A stretch of DNA of 22,500 bases from Chrysomallon squamiferum (lineage: Eukaryota; Mollusca; Gastropoda; Neomphalida; Peltospiridae): contig CM022679.1 in assembly GCA_012295275.1 (NCBI GenBank), positions 22,673,915-22,696,414 of the forward strand, in the 5' to 3' direction. The notes below the pieces were generated by a model. It searched no databases. It had not been told where the DNA came from and saw nothing but the letters and a program-made list of their open reading frames with translations. The first letter of the stretch is position 1; every line of letters begins with the position of its first letter. Below are positions 10,323-20,586 of this stretch, one piece after another. Made by a program: the position numbers and the translations under genes.

Positions 10323-10551
10323 ATGGTTTTGAGTAGCGGAGAAGCTTTGTTCATTTCGTTTATTACTATCATGTTAGTGTTTTCAGTCACAAGCAATTTT
10401 CTAGTCGTTTTCATTGTCATAAGAAACAAAAAGATGCGCAACGTCACCAACGTCTGTATCTGCAACCTCGCCATCAGCGACATCTTGCTAGCAGCGTTTG
10501 TCTTGCCGCAGAATCTTCATGACATTTCACACACAGATAACTATTTCGAAG
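10323..10551 (+). CDS. GPCR exon 1: N-terminus, TM1, TM2
   Basis: Codes residues 1-76 plus one base of codon 77. TM1 is about residues 8-33 (SNFLVVFIVI with N25) and TM2 about 43-63 (CNLAISDILLAAF with D53). It ends at donor GAAG|GTAAGA (10551/10552), phase 1. Codons are more AT-rich than in exons 2 and 4. An in-frame GTG at 10302 precedes the ATG by seven codons but is not a likely animal start. Confidence 0.88.
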
Positions 10552-10854
10552 GTAAGATTTGTTTGTTAAAGTAATACGATATACGAATATTAAATATAAG
10601 CAAACAGAGATATTACAGATTGTGAGAGTGGCACATAAAGATAAAGAGATGTAGACATAACCACATGGAAAACAGATAACAGACATTATTTTTCACTAAA
10701 TAATAATAATGATTAATCTAACGGTATCATAATTCCAGACATCTTAATCATTTATTTACCTAACACACACACACACACAAACACATCCCTATATATCTAT
10801 CTATGTATAGGTGTATATATACATATGTGTGAGTACTTATATACATTGATATAA

Positions 10855-10908
<54 letters not shown>

Positions 10909-11025
10909 AACAGGGAGAGAGAGAGAGAGTTATGAAAAAATAAAGATGTCTGGAATTATGATAGAGCTAGTTAATGAATTAAAATATACATATATATCTG
11001 TCTGTCTGGCTATCTATCTATCTAC

Positions 11026-11109
<84 letters not shown>

Positions 11110-13398
11110 TTAGTTGTCTGTCTATCTGTCTGTCTACGAATATGTTTAATGATAAATATATGGCTATGAATTTGTATAAATGATGCAGGTGTTCATCTGT
11201 TTCTGTTTCCTTGTATATACGGTGTATGTACGTACTGATATAATCAATACCTCTAGCGAATCTTGAAATAAAACACTCCTGTGTTTTAGATAATTATCTG
11301 TATACACCTCTAGACATACGACTCTGAAAGATGTGCGGGGTATAGAGGCCGCTGTGAATACTAATTACTGGGAAGAAATAATAAAAAAAATGATACTTAC
11401 TAATTATTTTCTTTTCTCTTCTTATTAAAAATAATTATATCAAAAAGAGAATGGACAATCTTGAAAATCAGCTGGAATTTTATTTTTATTTTATTTTATT
11501 TTATTTTATTTTATTATTTTTTTTAAATTAAGGCACTTTATTTATATTTCACCTTTTGTAGAACAAAAATTGCATTCGAGCCAGTTTCTCACGAATTATT
11601 TATGAAAATGCGAGGTAGCTGTTTTGCTTTCTACTGGAAGAGACACGTAACGATCTCTTGCTACTAACTGATAATCCTGTAGCATGAAGTAGTCGCTTGT
11701 TTTTTATGGGGTTTATTTTTTTCTTTCTTACATTGGTATTTATAAAAGAAAAGGTCCTGCTGATCCTGCAACTGTTAATGTCCTTTTATTCATTTTGATT
11801 CCTTCAATTCAGTAATTTATCATTCATCAATTCAGTCATTTGTCACTCATCAGTTCAGTCATTTATCACTCATCAGTTCAGTCATTCACCACCGATCACT
11901 TCGATCATTCAGCACTAATTCATTCTTCTCTCTTTCCTTCAGTCCATATTCATTCACTGATTCTTTGATATGTATAACGTTTTTTTTTTTTTTTTTTTTT
12001 TTTAGTTCTCTCATTCATTTTACACTTCTTTTCCTTTTCTCGTTTTTTTTTTTTTTCTCAAACAGGCGACTTTCTCTGTCGCGTCGTCAACTTCTTTCCT
12101 CTGTTCTGCATCCTGGTGTCCATCTACTCCATGGTGATCATCTCGTTCGAAAGACGTCGAGCCATCGTCCTCTCCTTGGACCAGAACCCAATGAAGATCA
12201 TCAAGATGGTTCTGCCCGTGGTCTGGGTGGGGTCCTTCTCTGTGTGCATCCCCACCCTCGTCGAGTACAGCGAGTTCATCATCCTGGACCCCAGCACCAA
12301 CGAGACGACGTGGAGATGCGGCAGCGTCTATTCCAACACGTACTCGCTCATCAACGCGTTCACGCTGACGTTCGTGGCCTACATCATTCCTCTTTTTCTC
12401 GTCGTCATCAACTACATTGTAATAATCAGGTAATATTTGTGATATGTGTGTGTTTAGTATATATATATAGACATTACAGTCAGGTGAATTAACGTTAATT
12501 GTTTTTTTTAATAATTATGCATTCTAACCTTTTTATCTTAAGTCAGTAACAAGTTATTCCCTATCTGTCTGTCTATCAGCCTGCGTGTCTATTTTTCTTG
12601 CTATATTTATACGTACACACACACACATTTTACACAAACACACACAGACACACATTCATATATATAAATGGTATAATAATGTTGTGTGATGTATACTTAC
12701 TTAGGTACATCTGGAACAAGTGTAAACACGATGGAGCCACAAATCAGCGCAGAATGGTTGTAAAAAAGAAACTGCAGATTATTAAGATGATGGTTTTAGC
12801 AGCAGCATTTTTTGCCGTAGCCTGGGCACCGTACTTCACCATACTTGCTCTTGGGGTCAGTGTAAATCGACGCACGCACGTACGCACACAAACACGCGCA
12901 ACCGCAGACTTCATTTTTCACATATTTTTTATTGTACAAGAATCATTGAGTTTTATTAAAATACTTCTACCGAAATATCGTTCAAATGCATTAGAGTCGT
13001 TAATTTTATGTCATCATCAAAGTTACCATTATCATCACGAGCATCATCCAAATTCTCTGCTAGCACTGATTTGTAGTCAACATGTGAACGAAAAGAAGAA
13101 AGATCATCATCATCATCATCATCATCATTATTATTACTGTTAATTTCAGAAAATAACTGGTCACGACGGAGCTGAAGAATCCGGTGGTGCGTTGAACTTG
13201 ATTCGACTGACGCTGTCGTCGTTCAGCACGGCCTACAACGTTTTCCTCTACGTCATCTACAACAAGAACTTCAGGGACGGCTTCAAGGCGTTCTGTCCGT
13301 TCTGTTACCGCGTTCCCGCCAACACGGTGGCGCCTACGGAAGTGATTACAACCACGGCCGGAGTCATATCGCGAACGGCCAACTTCACCGAGATGTAA
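10323..13398 (+). CDS. Class A (rhodopsin-like) GPCR, four coding exons
   Basis: Join of 10323-10551, 12066-12429, 12705-12855 and 13150-13398: 993 nt, 330 residues plus TAA. All junctions are GT/AG and phases agree (1, 2, 0). Landmarks: N25 (TM1), LAISD with D53 (TM2), C81 at the top of TM3, ERR (105-107) in place of DRY, W130 (TM4), C161 in loop 2 (likely disulphide with C81), a glycosylation site NET at 155-157, P185 (TM5), AWAP (237-240) in place of CWxP, and NVFLY (278-282) in place of NPxxY. Helix 8 and C297/C300, likely palmitoylated, follow. It should sit in the plasma membrane and signal through G proteins. The ligand is unknown; a peptide or other small ligand is possible. The N-terminus is very short (about 7 residues before TM1) and lacks a glycosylation site. 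ATG 10323 has a strong context (AAGATGG) and is the first in-frame ATG after the upstream stop. Confidence 0.88.
10856..10906. repeat. (TG)n array
   Basis: About 50 bp of TG in intron 1, followed by a short (AG)n run. Alternating purine-pyrimidine sequence of this kind can adopt Z-DNA (established property). Confidence 0.97.
11010..11108. repeat. (TCTA)n tetranucleotide array
   Basis: Long, nearly perfect TCTA repeat flanked by TCTG variants; probably length-polymorphic. Confidence 0.97.
11808..11922. repeat. 23-bp minisatellite, about five copies
   Basis: TTCA/TTCG unit starts fall at 11808, 11831, 11854, 11877 and 11900, an exact 23-bp period, with core TTCAGTCATTTATCACTCAT. Outer copies are more diverged. 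It lies in intron 1 about 145 bp before exon 2. Confidence 0.85.
12066..12429 (+). CDS. GPCR exon 2: TM3, TM4, loop 2, TM5
   Basis: Codes residues 77-197 and two bases of codon 198. It contains C81, TM3 (about 78-104), SFERRRAIV at the TM3/loop 2 border, TM4 (about 122-143, W130), loop 2 with NET glycosylation site and C161, and TM5 (about 172-197, IIPLFLVV with P185). Donor is ATCAG|GTAATA (12429/12430), phase 2. Third codon positions are strikingly C/G-rich in this AT-rich setting. Confidence 0.9.
12430..12704 (+). other. GPCR intron 2 (275 bp)
   Basis: GTAATA donor to CTTACTTAG acceptor; contains short (TA)n, (TG)n and (CA)n runs. Confidence 0.85.
12705..12855 (+). CDS. GPCR exon 3: loop 3 and TM6
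   Basis: Completes the R198 codon, then encodes a short basic intracellular loop (YIWNKCKHDG, RRMVVKKK) and TM6 (about 224-248) with FFAVAWAPYF. A237-W238-A239-P240 replaces CWxP but keeps the Trp toggle and the kink Pro. Donor is CTTGGG|GTCAGT (12855/12856), phase 0. The basic lead into TM6 is the usual G-protein contact face in this family. Confidence 0.87.
12856..13149 (+). other. GPCR intron 3 (294 bp)
   Basis: GTCAGT donor to TTAATTTCAG acceptor, with a (CAT)n run at about 13107-13128. The acceptor region resembles the one before the orphan exon at 4285, which also has triplet repeats followed by TTTCAG and AAAATAACTGG. Confidence 0.85.
13150..13398 (+). CDS. GPCR exon 4: loop 3 (outer), TM7, helix 8, C-tail
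   Basis: Begins in phase 0 (KITGHDGAEESGGALN, extracellular loop 3). TM7 (about 262-284) follows, with NVFLY where NPxxY is expected, then helix 8 (NKNFRDGFK) and a CPFC pair. A threonine-rich tail, possibly a phosphorylation target, ends NFTEM-stop at 13398. TM7 and helix 8 are nearly identical to the orphan exon at 4285-4534; the tail is not. GC-rich third positions as in exon 2. Confidence 0.9.
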   Translation, partial: KITGHDGAEESGGALNLIRLTLSSFSTAYNVFLYVIYNKNFRDGFKAFCPFCYRVPANTVAPTEVITTTAGVISRTANFTEM

Positions 13399-14969
13399 GA
13401 ACATCAGACAGAAACAGCGATTTAGCAGCATCTTTGTTATTTTTAAACGTTTTATTATCAGACCGACAGACCGACAGACAGGCCGACTGAAAACTGACAT
13501 TAAAAAAACCACCGATGATGTATGTAGACAGGTGCCTTAATTACAGACAAATAGAAAAAATGAAGTCTGATAGGTTAACTGAGAATCAGAAAGGCAAAAA
13601 CGATGTATGTGGATGCAAAGCACAGATAGATAGTCAGACAGAGGAAGAGATGAATGGATGGATGGAATCGTAGATAGACAGACAGACAGATATGTGTGAA
13701 TGTGTTTTTTGAATGAATGTGTGTGCATGTTTGTGTGTGCGTCACGTGCATGTGAACGTGTGCTGCTCTTTGTGCGTGTGTGTATTGGTGTATAAATTAC
13801 AATACTAAATATCTTGGAGTGACAAACATAAAGATAATTATTTACTCTTCTATGGCTATGTTTTTAATGTTTTATTATTTGTTTGTTTGTTTGTTTATCT
13901 ATTTCTTTTTTCTTTCTTTTAATTAACCTTTTTTATTATATATGTATTTAGTAGTAGTAGTAGTAGTAGTATTAGAGGCAGTAGTAGTAGTAGTATTTTA
14001 GTATTTAGTTGTTGTTCTTTTAATATTTAACATAAAATAGGTTTATAAGAACGCAGTAGCCTGTAAGATACTGTGATTTAAATGTTAAGCGTTTACTTGG
14101 TACACCTATATAAAGACACTATATGCAATATATAACATACTAGATTTTGTTTTCTTTTTTAAAAAAGCGTTATGCAAGTTAAGACAAAAAATAATTTATA
14201 TATTGTTCTGAAGATTCTTGTAGCACGTATGTAATATTCATTAGCTATAACGTCTTATTATTACTATTATTTTCTTCTTTTAATAACAGTTCATTCCGAT
14301 AATACCTCATTTGCTAATTCTGACTGAACTTTGCCTGCACCAGGCAGTTGATAAGCTTTCTTGAATTACCTGGTATTAATAAAACAAGACTAAAGACAAG
14401 ATTTGTATATGACACATTTCATTTACATTAATGACAATTTATACATTAAGATTATCTGCCGATTGGTGAATATTAATAACATAATGGCATGTATAGTTGG
14501 CTTTTAATTATCTATTACAATATTAGAAGGTTTACGGATATTTGTTTTTTTAATGTTCATATTTTATATTAATAAAAACCAGGCTTATCCTAACGGAGAA
14601 GATTATAAAATACAATATACACATTAAGGATATAATAAATAACGAATAGTTAGTTACAAAGGTCAAAGGTAAATACATGGCCTGGACTTTGAGTTTTCTT
14701 CATATTAAATGTAGAATATTTAGTTGGTTTTGTTGTCGACTCCTTGGTTTTCGAATTGTCCCTAGCGTACAGTAGATACAGTATACTTATTTGTTTTATT
14801 ATTAAGAAGATTAATACATAAACGTATTGTCCATTACCATCAAGAGATTTTTTTCTTTTTTAATTAATCAGAGGTTAATTTGAATTAGATTCAATAGAAT
14901 TTATCTTCGTTTTTCGAGCTTCTTTTTTCTTTCTCATTGTTATCGTCACATTTCTTTCTTTCTTTCTTC

Positions 14970-14970
<1 letters not shown>
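13399..14970. other. 3' flank of the GPCR gene
   Basis: The 3' UTR must begin here, but its end is unclear. AATAAA words occur at about 14377 and 14572, rather far from the stop. Holds CAGA/GATG tetramer runs (about 13464-13480, 13650-13690), TAG runs (about 13951-13995), and an AGGTCAAAGGTAA word at 14660-14672 resembling a nuclear-receptor DR1 site. No further gene is seen. Confidence 0.5.
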
Positions 14971-15033
<63 letters not shown>

Positions 15034-15080
15034 TTTTATTTTTTTTTTTTTATTTTATTTTTTTGTTTTTTTTTCATTTC
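14950..15080. repeat. (TTTC)n, (TTA)n and T-rich tract
   Basis: A short TTTC run (about 14950-14967), about 60 bp of TTA (about 14971-15032), then a T-rich tract to about 15075. Confidence 0.95.
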
Positions 15081-16137
15081 TGGAAAGTGATGAGATCTCA
15101 GGGCTGACAACTTCACAAAGTTAGAAAATCCTTTTAAAAAGCTGCCGTTCCTGAAATTTAAAGTTTAATAAAAAAATAAATAAATTTAGACTGCTAATTA
15201 GTTCCCAAATCAAGGATTTCAAATGCATCGAACAGTGACCAGACACGGCTGGTTTGCTCTGTTTGCAATGCCAGTTAGAAGTCATGTAAAAAAGTAAGCA
15301 CATTACAAAACCGCTACAACATTAACCTGAGAAAAAAACTTATAAAAAAGATCGATTATTAACATGTACTTAGTTAAACAGATCAAATGTTAAGTTCATT
15401 ATCATTACATAAATGGACAGAGATAAAAATGAAAAGGATTGTGATGATCTTCATCATAATAACAACAACAACAACAATTAATTAATTAATAATAATAATA
15501 ATATAGTTTAAAATCAAGGTATGTCAAGTCGTCAGTTAGGTATTCACTTCAGTTTTTATTTGTATCCATAGTGGCCATCATAATAACCAACATCATCATC
15601 ATCATCGTCATTATCACAGCCATCTTTATTCTTCTTCATCTTTAAAATTCTATTTCAGATACAACGTCCATGAATGCCACCTCGAAACGTCAGAGTTTTC
15701 GGTTTCAAGAAGCAGCCATTTTGAAAAGAGCGACACCTAGTTCTATATTTAACATAATCATTATAATGACTATACTTCCATTTAATGTTAACAAGAAATA
15801 AAAACAAATCTTTTAGTTGTTATTGTGTCTTTTTGGATTCGGAGATTTGCTATTTCTTTCATTTATTTCCGTAATAATAATGATGAGTGACGGTGATGAT
15901 GATGATGATATTGATAATAATGATGATGACGTGATGATGGTGGTGATGATAACAAAAACATAAGTAATGAAACAAGAATAATTATAATTATAATAACAAC
16001 AAAAATCTTGATGTAGTTGATGATCATCATCATAATTCATTTGTTTCTGACATACCCATATAGCCATTTAACAAAATGGTTAAAGTTTTAATATACTTCA
16101 TACTTTCAATTCAAAAGAATTATATGAAATAAAAAGA
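15081..16137. other. Unassigned stretch, no gene seen
   Basis: About 15085-15310 is unique-looking; its minus-strand open frame (15121-15303) has no recognisable domain. The rest has GAT/CAT triplets (about 15590-15640 and 15886-15950) and small AAT/AAC runs. Confidence 0.5.
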
Positions 16138-16139
16138 TG

Positions 16140-16189
<50 letters not shown>

Positions 16190-16192
16190 TCT
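16138..16192. repeat. (AAT)n array
   Basis: About 55 bp of AAT, followed by a short (AAAG)n run near 16200-16220. Confidence 0.97.
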
Positions 16193-16975
16193 GAAACAGA
16201 AAAGAAAGAAAGAAAGAAAAACAGAAAGATTTAGAAATTACACAAAAACATACAGGAAATACGAATTAAGTAGACTGGTTTTCAATCTAATATATATCAA
16301 CAGTAGTTTTAAAGAACTATAAAATTAACGAAACCGAATTTATTTGTGGAATGAAAAACAAACCCCATAATAATAAAAAAAAAAAAAAACAGAAATGTTC
16401 AAATATCTACTTCATTAAAATGAGATATATCATTTTGACTTTTCTTCGTTTCGTTTAAGCCACAGGTGAAGGGACATAACCCTTATAATCTTGTTTATAT
16501 AACTGAATTATTTGCCCCTAACTGGCTCATGCCCGATCAGTGACTGAAAAAAGTCTGTACCGTTACAACTGAGTTTTATTGTATTGATGATGAAGACGAT
16601 GGTGACAATGATGATATATCGTGAATAATAAAAATAATAATACACATAATAATAGTAATTAGTAGAAAAATGAGAACAAGATACAAAAGCAACAACAACA
16701 ATAATAGTAATACTAACATTAAGAAGAAGAAGACCCAGTGATAATAATAGTAATAATAATAATAATAATATCAACAACAGCAAAAGCAAAAACAAAGACA
16801 ATACACAACAATACTAAGATTAATATATTGATTAATAGTAGAATGATTAATATATTAGTAGCAATAGTTGTAACGAAATAATATCAAAAATAATAATAAT
16901 TATTATTATTATTAATAATATCATCATCTTGATCATCATTATCATTAACATCACCACCACCATAATACCAATAAT
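16193..16975. other. Unassigned stretch with scattered triplet repeats
   Basis: Poly-A near 16375-16389, then many short AAT, AAC, AAG and TAG runs after about 16620. No gene seen; the open frames are repeat translations. Confidence 0.6.
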
Positions 16976-16976
16976 A

Positions 16977-16997
16977 TGATAATAATAATAATAATAA

Positions 16998-17028
<31 letters not shown>

Positions 17029-17137
17029 AAGAAGAAGAAGAAGGAGAAGAAGAAGAAGAAGAAGAATTATTATTAGTATTAGTAGTGTTATTATTAGAAT
17101 TGTTATTAATATTTATTATTACTATTATTACTACTAC

Positions 17138-17210
<73 letters not shown>

Positions 17211-17212
17211 TT
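16977..17212. repeat. (AAT)n - (GAA)n - (TTA)n composite
   Basis: AAT about 16977-16999, GAA about 17000-17066 (one GGA interruption), then TTA about 17135-17210. The GAA tract is a long homopurine mirror repeat, and the outer AAT and TTA runs are complementary across it. Confidence 0.95.
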
Positions 17213-17610
17213 CATCATGTTCATTTCAAAGGTAGTTATATGTATTCTTCTGAGTGTAGAAAAAAAAAAAAGAAAAAAAAAGAAGAAGAGCAATATATAA
17301 AACATTCTTTACCCGTAAAATATTCTTAGTGAAAAATTCTTAACATACATCTAATACCTAAAATAAGCTGTCACTGTTTAGTTGTCTTTATAAGTGTATT
17401 TATTAACACATGGATCCCAACGCCAACAGGTGCAGAGATATTTTCGATCTGAAATAAAAATAATCTTCCTGGATAAATAAAACAAACAGGAAAAATATTT
17501 TTATCACCTGAGTAACAGAAAAAATATTTAGGTTTTTTATCAGTAACAAAACTATCCAAGCCTAGCAACAGACGAAGCGTTTTAATATTGTTTTGTCAAA
17601 CTTTCTGCGC
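17213..17610. other. Unassigned stretch
   Basis: Poly-A/AAG near 17259-17289. The minus-strand open frame 17371-17568 has no ATG at its start. A good-looking minus acceptor (TTATTTCAG) lies near 17450, but the following sequence has no recognised product. No gene called. Confidence 0.45.
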
Positions 17611-17617
17611 CTTGATA

Positions 17618-17631
17618 GTTGCCATGGTAAC
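17618..17631. promoter_or_regulatory. RFX-type X-box
   Basis: GTTGCCATGGTAAC matches the RFX X-box consensus (GTNRCC, short spacer, RGYAAC) and is almost a perfect palindrome. A second half-site (CCTAGCAAC) lies about 55 bp upstream on the + strand. X-boxes sit close to start codons of many ciliary genes. The nearest + strand ATG (17651) opens only 14 codons (MSTWVTHNQK...), with no obvious donor before its stop, so the target gene is not identified. Confidence 0.45.
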
Positions 17632-17995
17632 CAGTAATGCGGCTGTCGCAATGTCAACATGGGTTACTCATAATCAGAAATTAATGATTGTTTGAAAACG
17701 CGTTTCCTGTTACTAATATGAGAAAAATCAAGATTATAGACGGATATCTTTTAGATTTACGTTATTAGTCACAGCGGGGGGGGTGGAAAAATTATTTATT
17801 CTTTCTTTTTTTTAAATTTTTAGCTTCTTGATATTGTTACCTTGTTATTTTTTTACCTTTGTCTTGTTTAGGGAATTACGATGACCTAATTTGTAATAGT
17901 TAGTTTAGGGTAGATTAATACACATAATATTATATTTAAATGTGTATATGGATGTAGATGGACAGAATTAATATAAGTAGGCAGATAGGTAGAAA

Positions 17996-17997
<2 letters not shown>

Positions 17998-18036
<39 letters not shown>
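17998..18036. repeat. (TA)n array
   Basis: About 38 bp of alternating TA. A smaller TA run lies at about 18105-18120. Confidence 0.95.
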
Positions 18037-18038
<2 letters not shown>

Positions 18039-18061
18039 GACTGTCTATATGTCTGTCAATT

Positions 18062-18105
18062 AGTCTGTATCATTATTTTTCTATCCTATCTGTCCATTTA
18101 TCCAT
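18062..18105. repeat. 44-bp dispersed repeat, copy 1
   Basis: Matches 21984-22027 at 42 of 44 positions by eye, starting AGTCTGTATCA. Both copies follow simple-repeat DNA rich in GTCTGTCT-like words, so they may be ends of the same interspersed element. Confidence 0.75.
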
Positions 18106-18289
18106 ATATATATATATATAAACACACATGTACACATACATACACACTACGATCACATTCACTGAAACATGATCACGAGAAACTAATTAAAAAAAAAAAA
18201 CACCCAATAATTAAACATATATTTACAATCCTAACACCTACTTGACCCGCCCACCCCCTACCACCCTCGCCCCATTATACACGCAGCTA

Positions 18290-19120
<831 letters not shown>

Positions 19121-19126
19121 ATTTAA

Positions 19127-19163
19127 AATATTATTATTATTATTATTATTAAAATAAATAAAT

Positions 19164-19206
<43 letters not shown>

Positions 19207-19375
19207 GTAGGCCAAATATACAATATAGGTTATAATCTTCATATAAGCGATCTTCGTGAATATATAAACAAGGGATGAAAACCTATCCTGTGTGTGACAT
19301 AAAGCATGTACCACCATCTGTTATATACAAATCGCGGAGCAGTGGTTGGAACGAGATATAATGATATGAACTCAC

Positions 19376-19413
<38 letters not shown>

Positions 19414-19435
19414 GAATTGTTTGACATGATGATTA

Positions 19436-19485
<50 letters not shown>
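19127..19485. repeat. Simple-repeat cluster: (TTA)n, (CA)n, (AAT)n
   Basis: (TTA)n about 19130-19150, (CA)n about 19167-19203, (AAT)n about 19378-19412 and about 19438-19484. The 170 bp between the CA and AAT arrays is unique-looking and holds no recognised feature. Confidence 0.93.
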
Positions 19486-19644
19486 TATATTTTTTCGGCA
19501 GTTTCTAAATGTAAGTAAATACCTTCAAGATGACCGGTGTATTTTTGGACAGAAGTAGATATACGGTTCTCAAAAACAGTTATCATGTTAAACTAAGTGA
19601 AAACATTATTATTTATAAATGTACTTAAGGTAAATACATTATTC

Positions 19645-19649
<5 letters not shown>

Positions 19650-19717
<68 letters not shown>

Positions 19718-19800
19718 TTATCTATCTATCTCTATCTCTCTCTCTTCCTCTGACTTCTTTCTCTTTCTTTTTTTCTCTCTCTCTCTCTCTCACTCATTCT
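19650..19800. repeat. (CT)n array and CT-rich tail
   Basis: Pure CT at 19650-19715, then TCTA/CTCTT variants. A poly-A tract follows at 19863-19889. Confidence 0.96.
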
Positions 19801-19858
19801 GTCTCATTCTATATATATATATATTTATCTATCTTTCTGTTACCACATTCTTAATTTC

Positions 19859-19889
<31 letters not shown>

Positions 19890-19984
19890 TGTTATTCCTT
19901 AACACACCCATACTATTTAATTTCAAACTTTTGAATAATTCATTAGCATGCATTAGACGTAATTTAGCCGGTTATCTTATCTAG

Positions 19985-20098
19985 GTCACGTGACAAACCA
20001 CGTCTCTGCCGCCCGGGACAGTCACAGCGCGCGCAGTGGAAGCAGGTGGAACGGTCTCACATCACTCTTAGTTTTTCCTTCGGCTTCGTCTCATTTCG
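19985..20098 (+). promoter_or_regulatory. Candidate promoter and noncoding first exon
   Basis: A local CpG- and GC-richer island in an AT-rich region. It carries a palindromic E-box GTCACGTGAC (19985-19994; matches the USF/TFEB 'CLEAR' type), an SmaI-like CCCGGG, and CAGCGCGCGCAG (NRF-1-like) about 35 bp downstream. A pyrimidine-rich run (TTAGTTTTTCCTTCGG) follows, ending at a perfect donor, TTTCG|GTGAGT (20098/20099). This is the arrangement expected of a TATA-less promoter with a short 5' UTR exon reading rightwards. No ATG lies between the E-box and the donor, and the coding exons would be outside the window. Confidence 0.45.
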
Positions 20099-20147
20099 GT
20101 GAGTAGCCAAATGAAATATTCTTTTTCTCTTTTTTTTCTTCTTCTTC

Positions 20148-20180
20148 TTCGTCTGTTTATTATTATTATTGTTGTTGTTG

Positions 20181-20227
<47 letters not shown>

Positions 20228-20228
20228 T
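20148..20228. repeat. (TTC)n, (GTT)n and (TTA)n
   Basis: Short TTC run near 20138-20152, GTT at about 20170-20184, TTA at about 20184-20228. They lie just downstream of the candidate donor at 20099. Confidence 0.93.
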
Positions 20229-20264
20229 AAAGCCAGTGATGTTTTTTTTTTTCAAATTAATTTC

Positions 20265-20299
20265 TATTTAGTTAATAATATATACGCACGTATCCATAA

Positions 20300-20377
<78 letters not shown>

Positions 20378-20424
20378 ATATATTATTTAGTTAAAAATAT
20401 ATACACACGTATACATAATGAATT
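20265..20424. repeat. 119-bp direct duplication enclosing a (CT)n array
   Basis: A 41-bp sequence (TATTTAGTTAA ... CATAATGAATT) at 20265-20305 is repeated at 20384-20424 with a few changes. Between them lies about 68 bp of pure CT (20305-20372). (TG)n follows at about 20435-20484. The second copy runs into TATATAC instead of CT. Confidence 0.85.
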
Positions 20425-20586
20425 ATATACATATGTGTGTGTGTGTGTGTGTGTATGTGTGTGTGAGTGTGTGTCTGTGTGTGTTTTGGAAGGTTTTTTT
20501 TTTTTTTGTTATTCTATTATTTCAACGAAAACGTTAAAACCCGGATGTTACTACCTGTTGTTTCCGACATGACACGAGGAGAAGCA

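Larger units (their letters stand above)
10552..12065 (+). other. GPCR intron 1 (1514 bp), repeat-filled
   Basis: GTAAGA donor to CAAACAG acceptor, preceded by two T-rich tracts (about 11981-12003 and 12040-12056). Holds (CA)n about 10764-10779, (TG)n 10856-10906, (AG)n about 10915-10929, (TCTA)n about 11010-11108, (TTTTA)n about 11478-11518 and a 23-bp minisatellite about 11808-11922. No exon-like open frame is seen inside. Confidence 0.85.

Noticed and set aside
14340-14375. Hairpin ACCAGG...CCTGGT in the GPCR 3' flank
   Set aside because: Only a 6-bp stem with a long loop; not enough to claim a structured RNA.
14660-14672. Nuclear-receptor DR1-like site AGGTCAAAGGTAA
   Set aside because: A single short motif is expected by chance; no promoter context nearby.
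15121-15303. Minus-strand frame with NWHCKQSKPAVSGHC
   Set aside because: Looks partly protein-like, but there is no family, no clear splice sites and the rest is AT-rich.
16847-17329. Long open frames of poly-Ile, poly-Arg, poly-Ser and poly-Tyr on both strands
   Set aside because: They are translations of TTA/AAT and GAA triplet arrays, open only because the repeat lacks stops.
17371-17568. Minus-strand frame next to the X-box as a ciliary gene exon
   Set aside because: Lacks an ATG, and the possible internal acceptor leads to a short, unrecognised tail.
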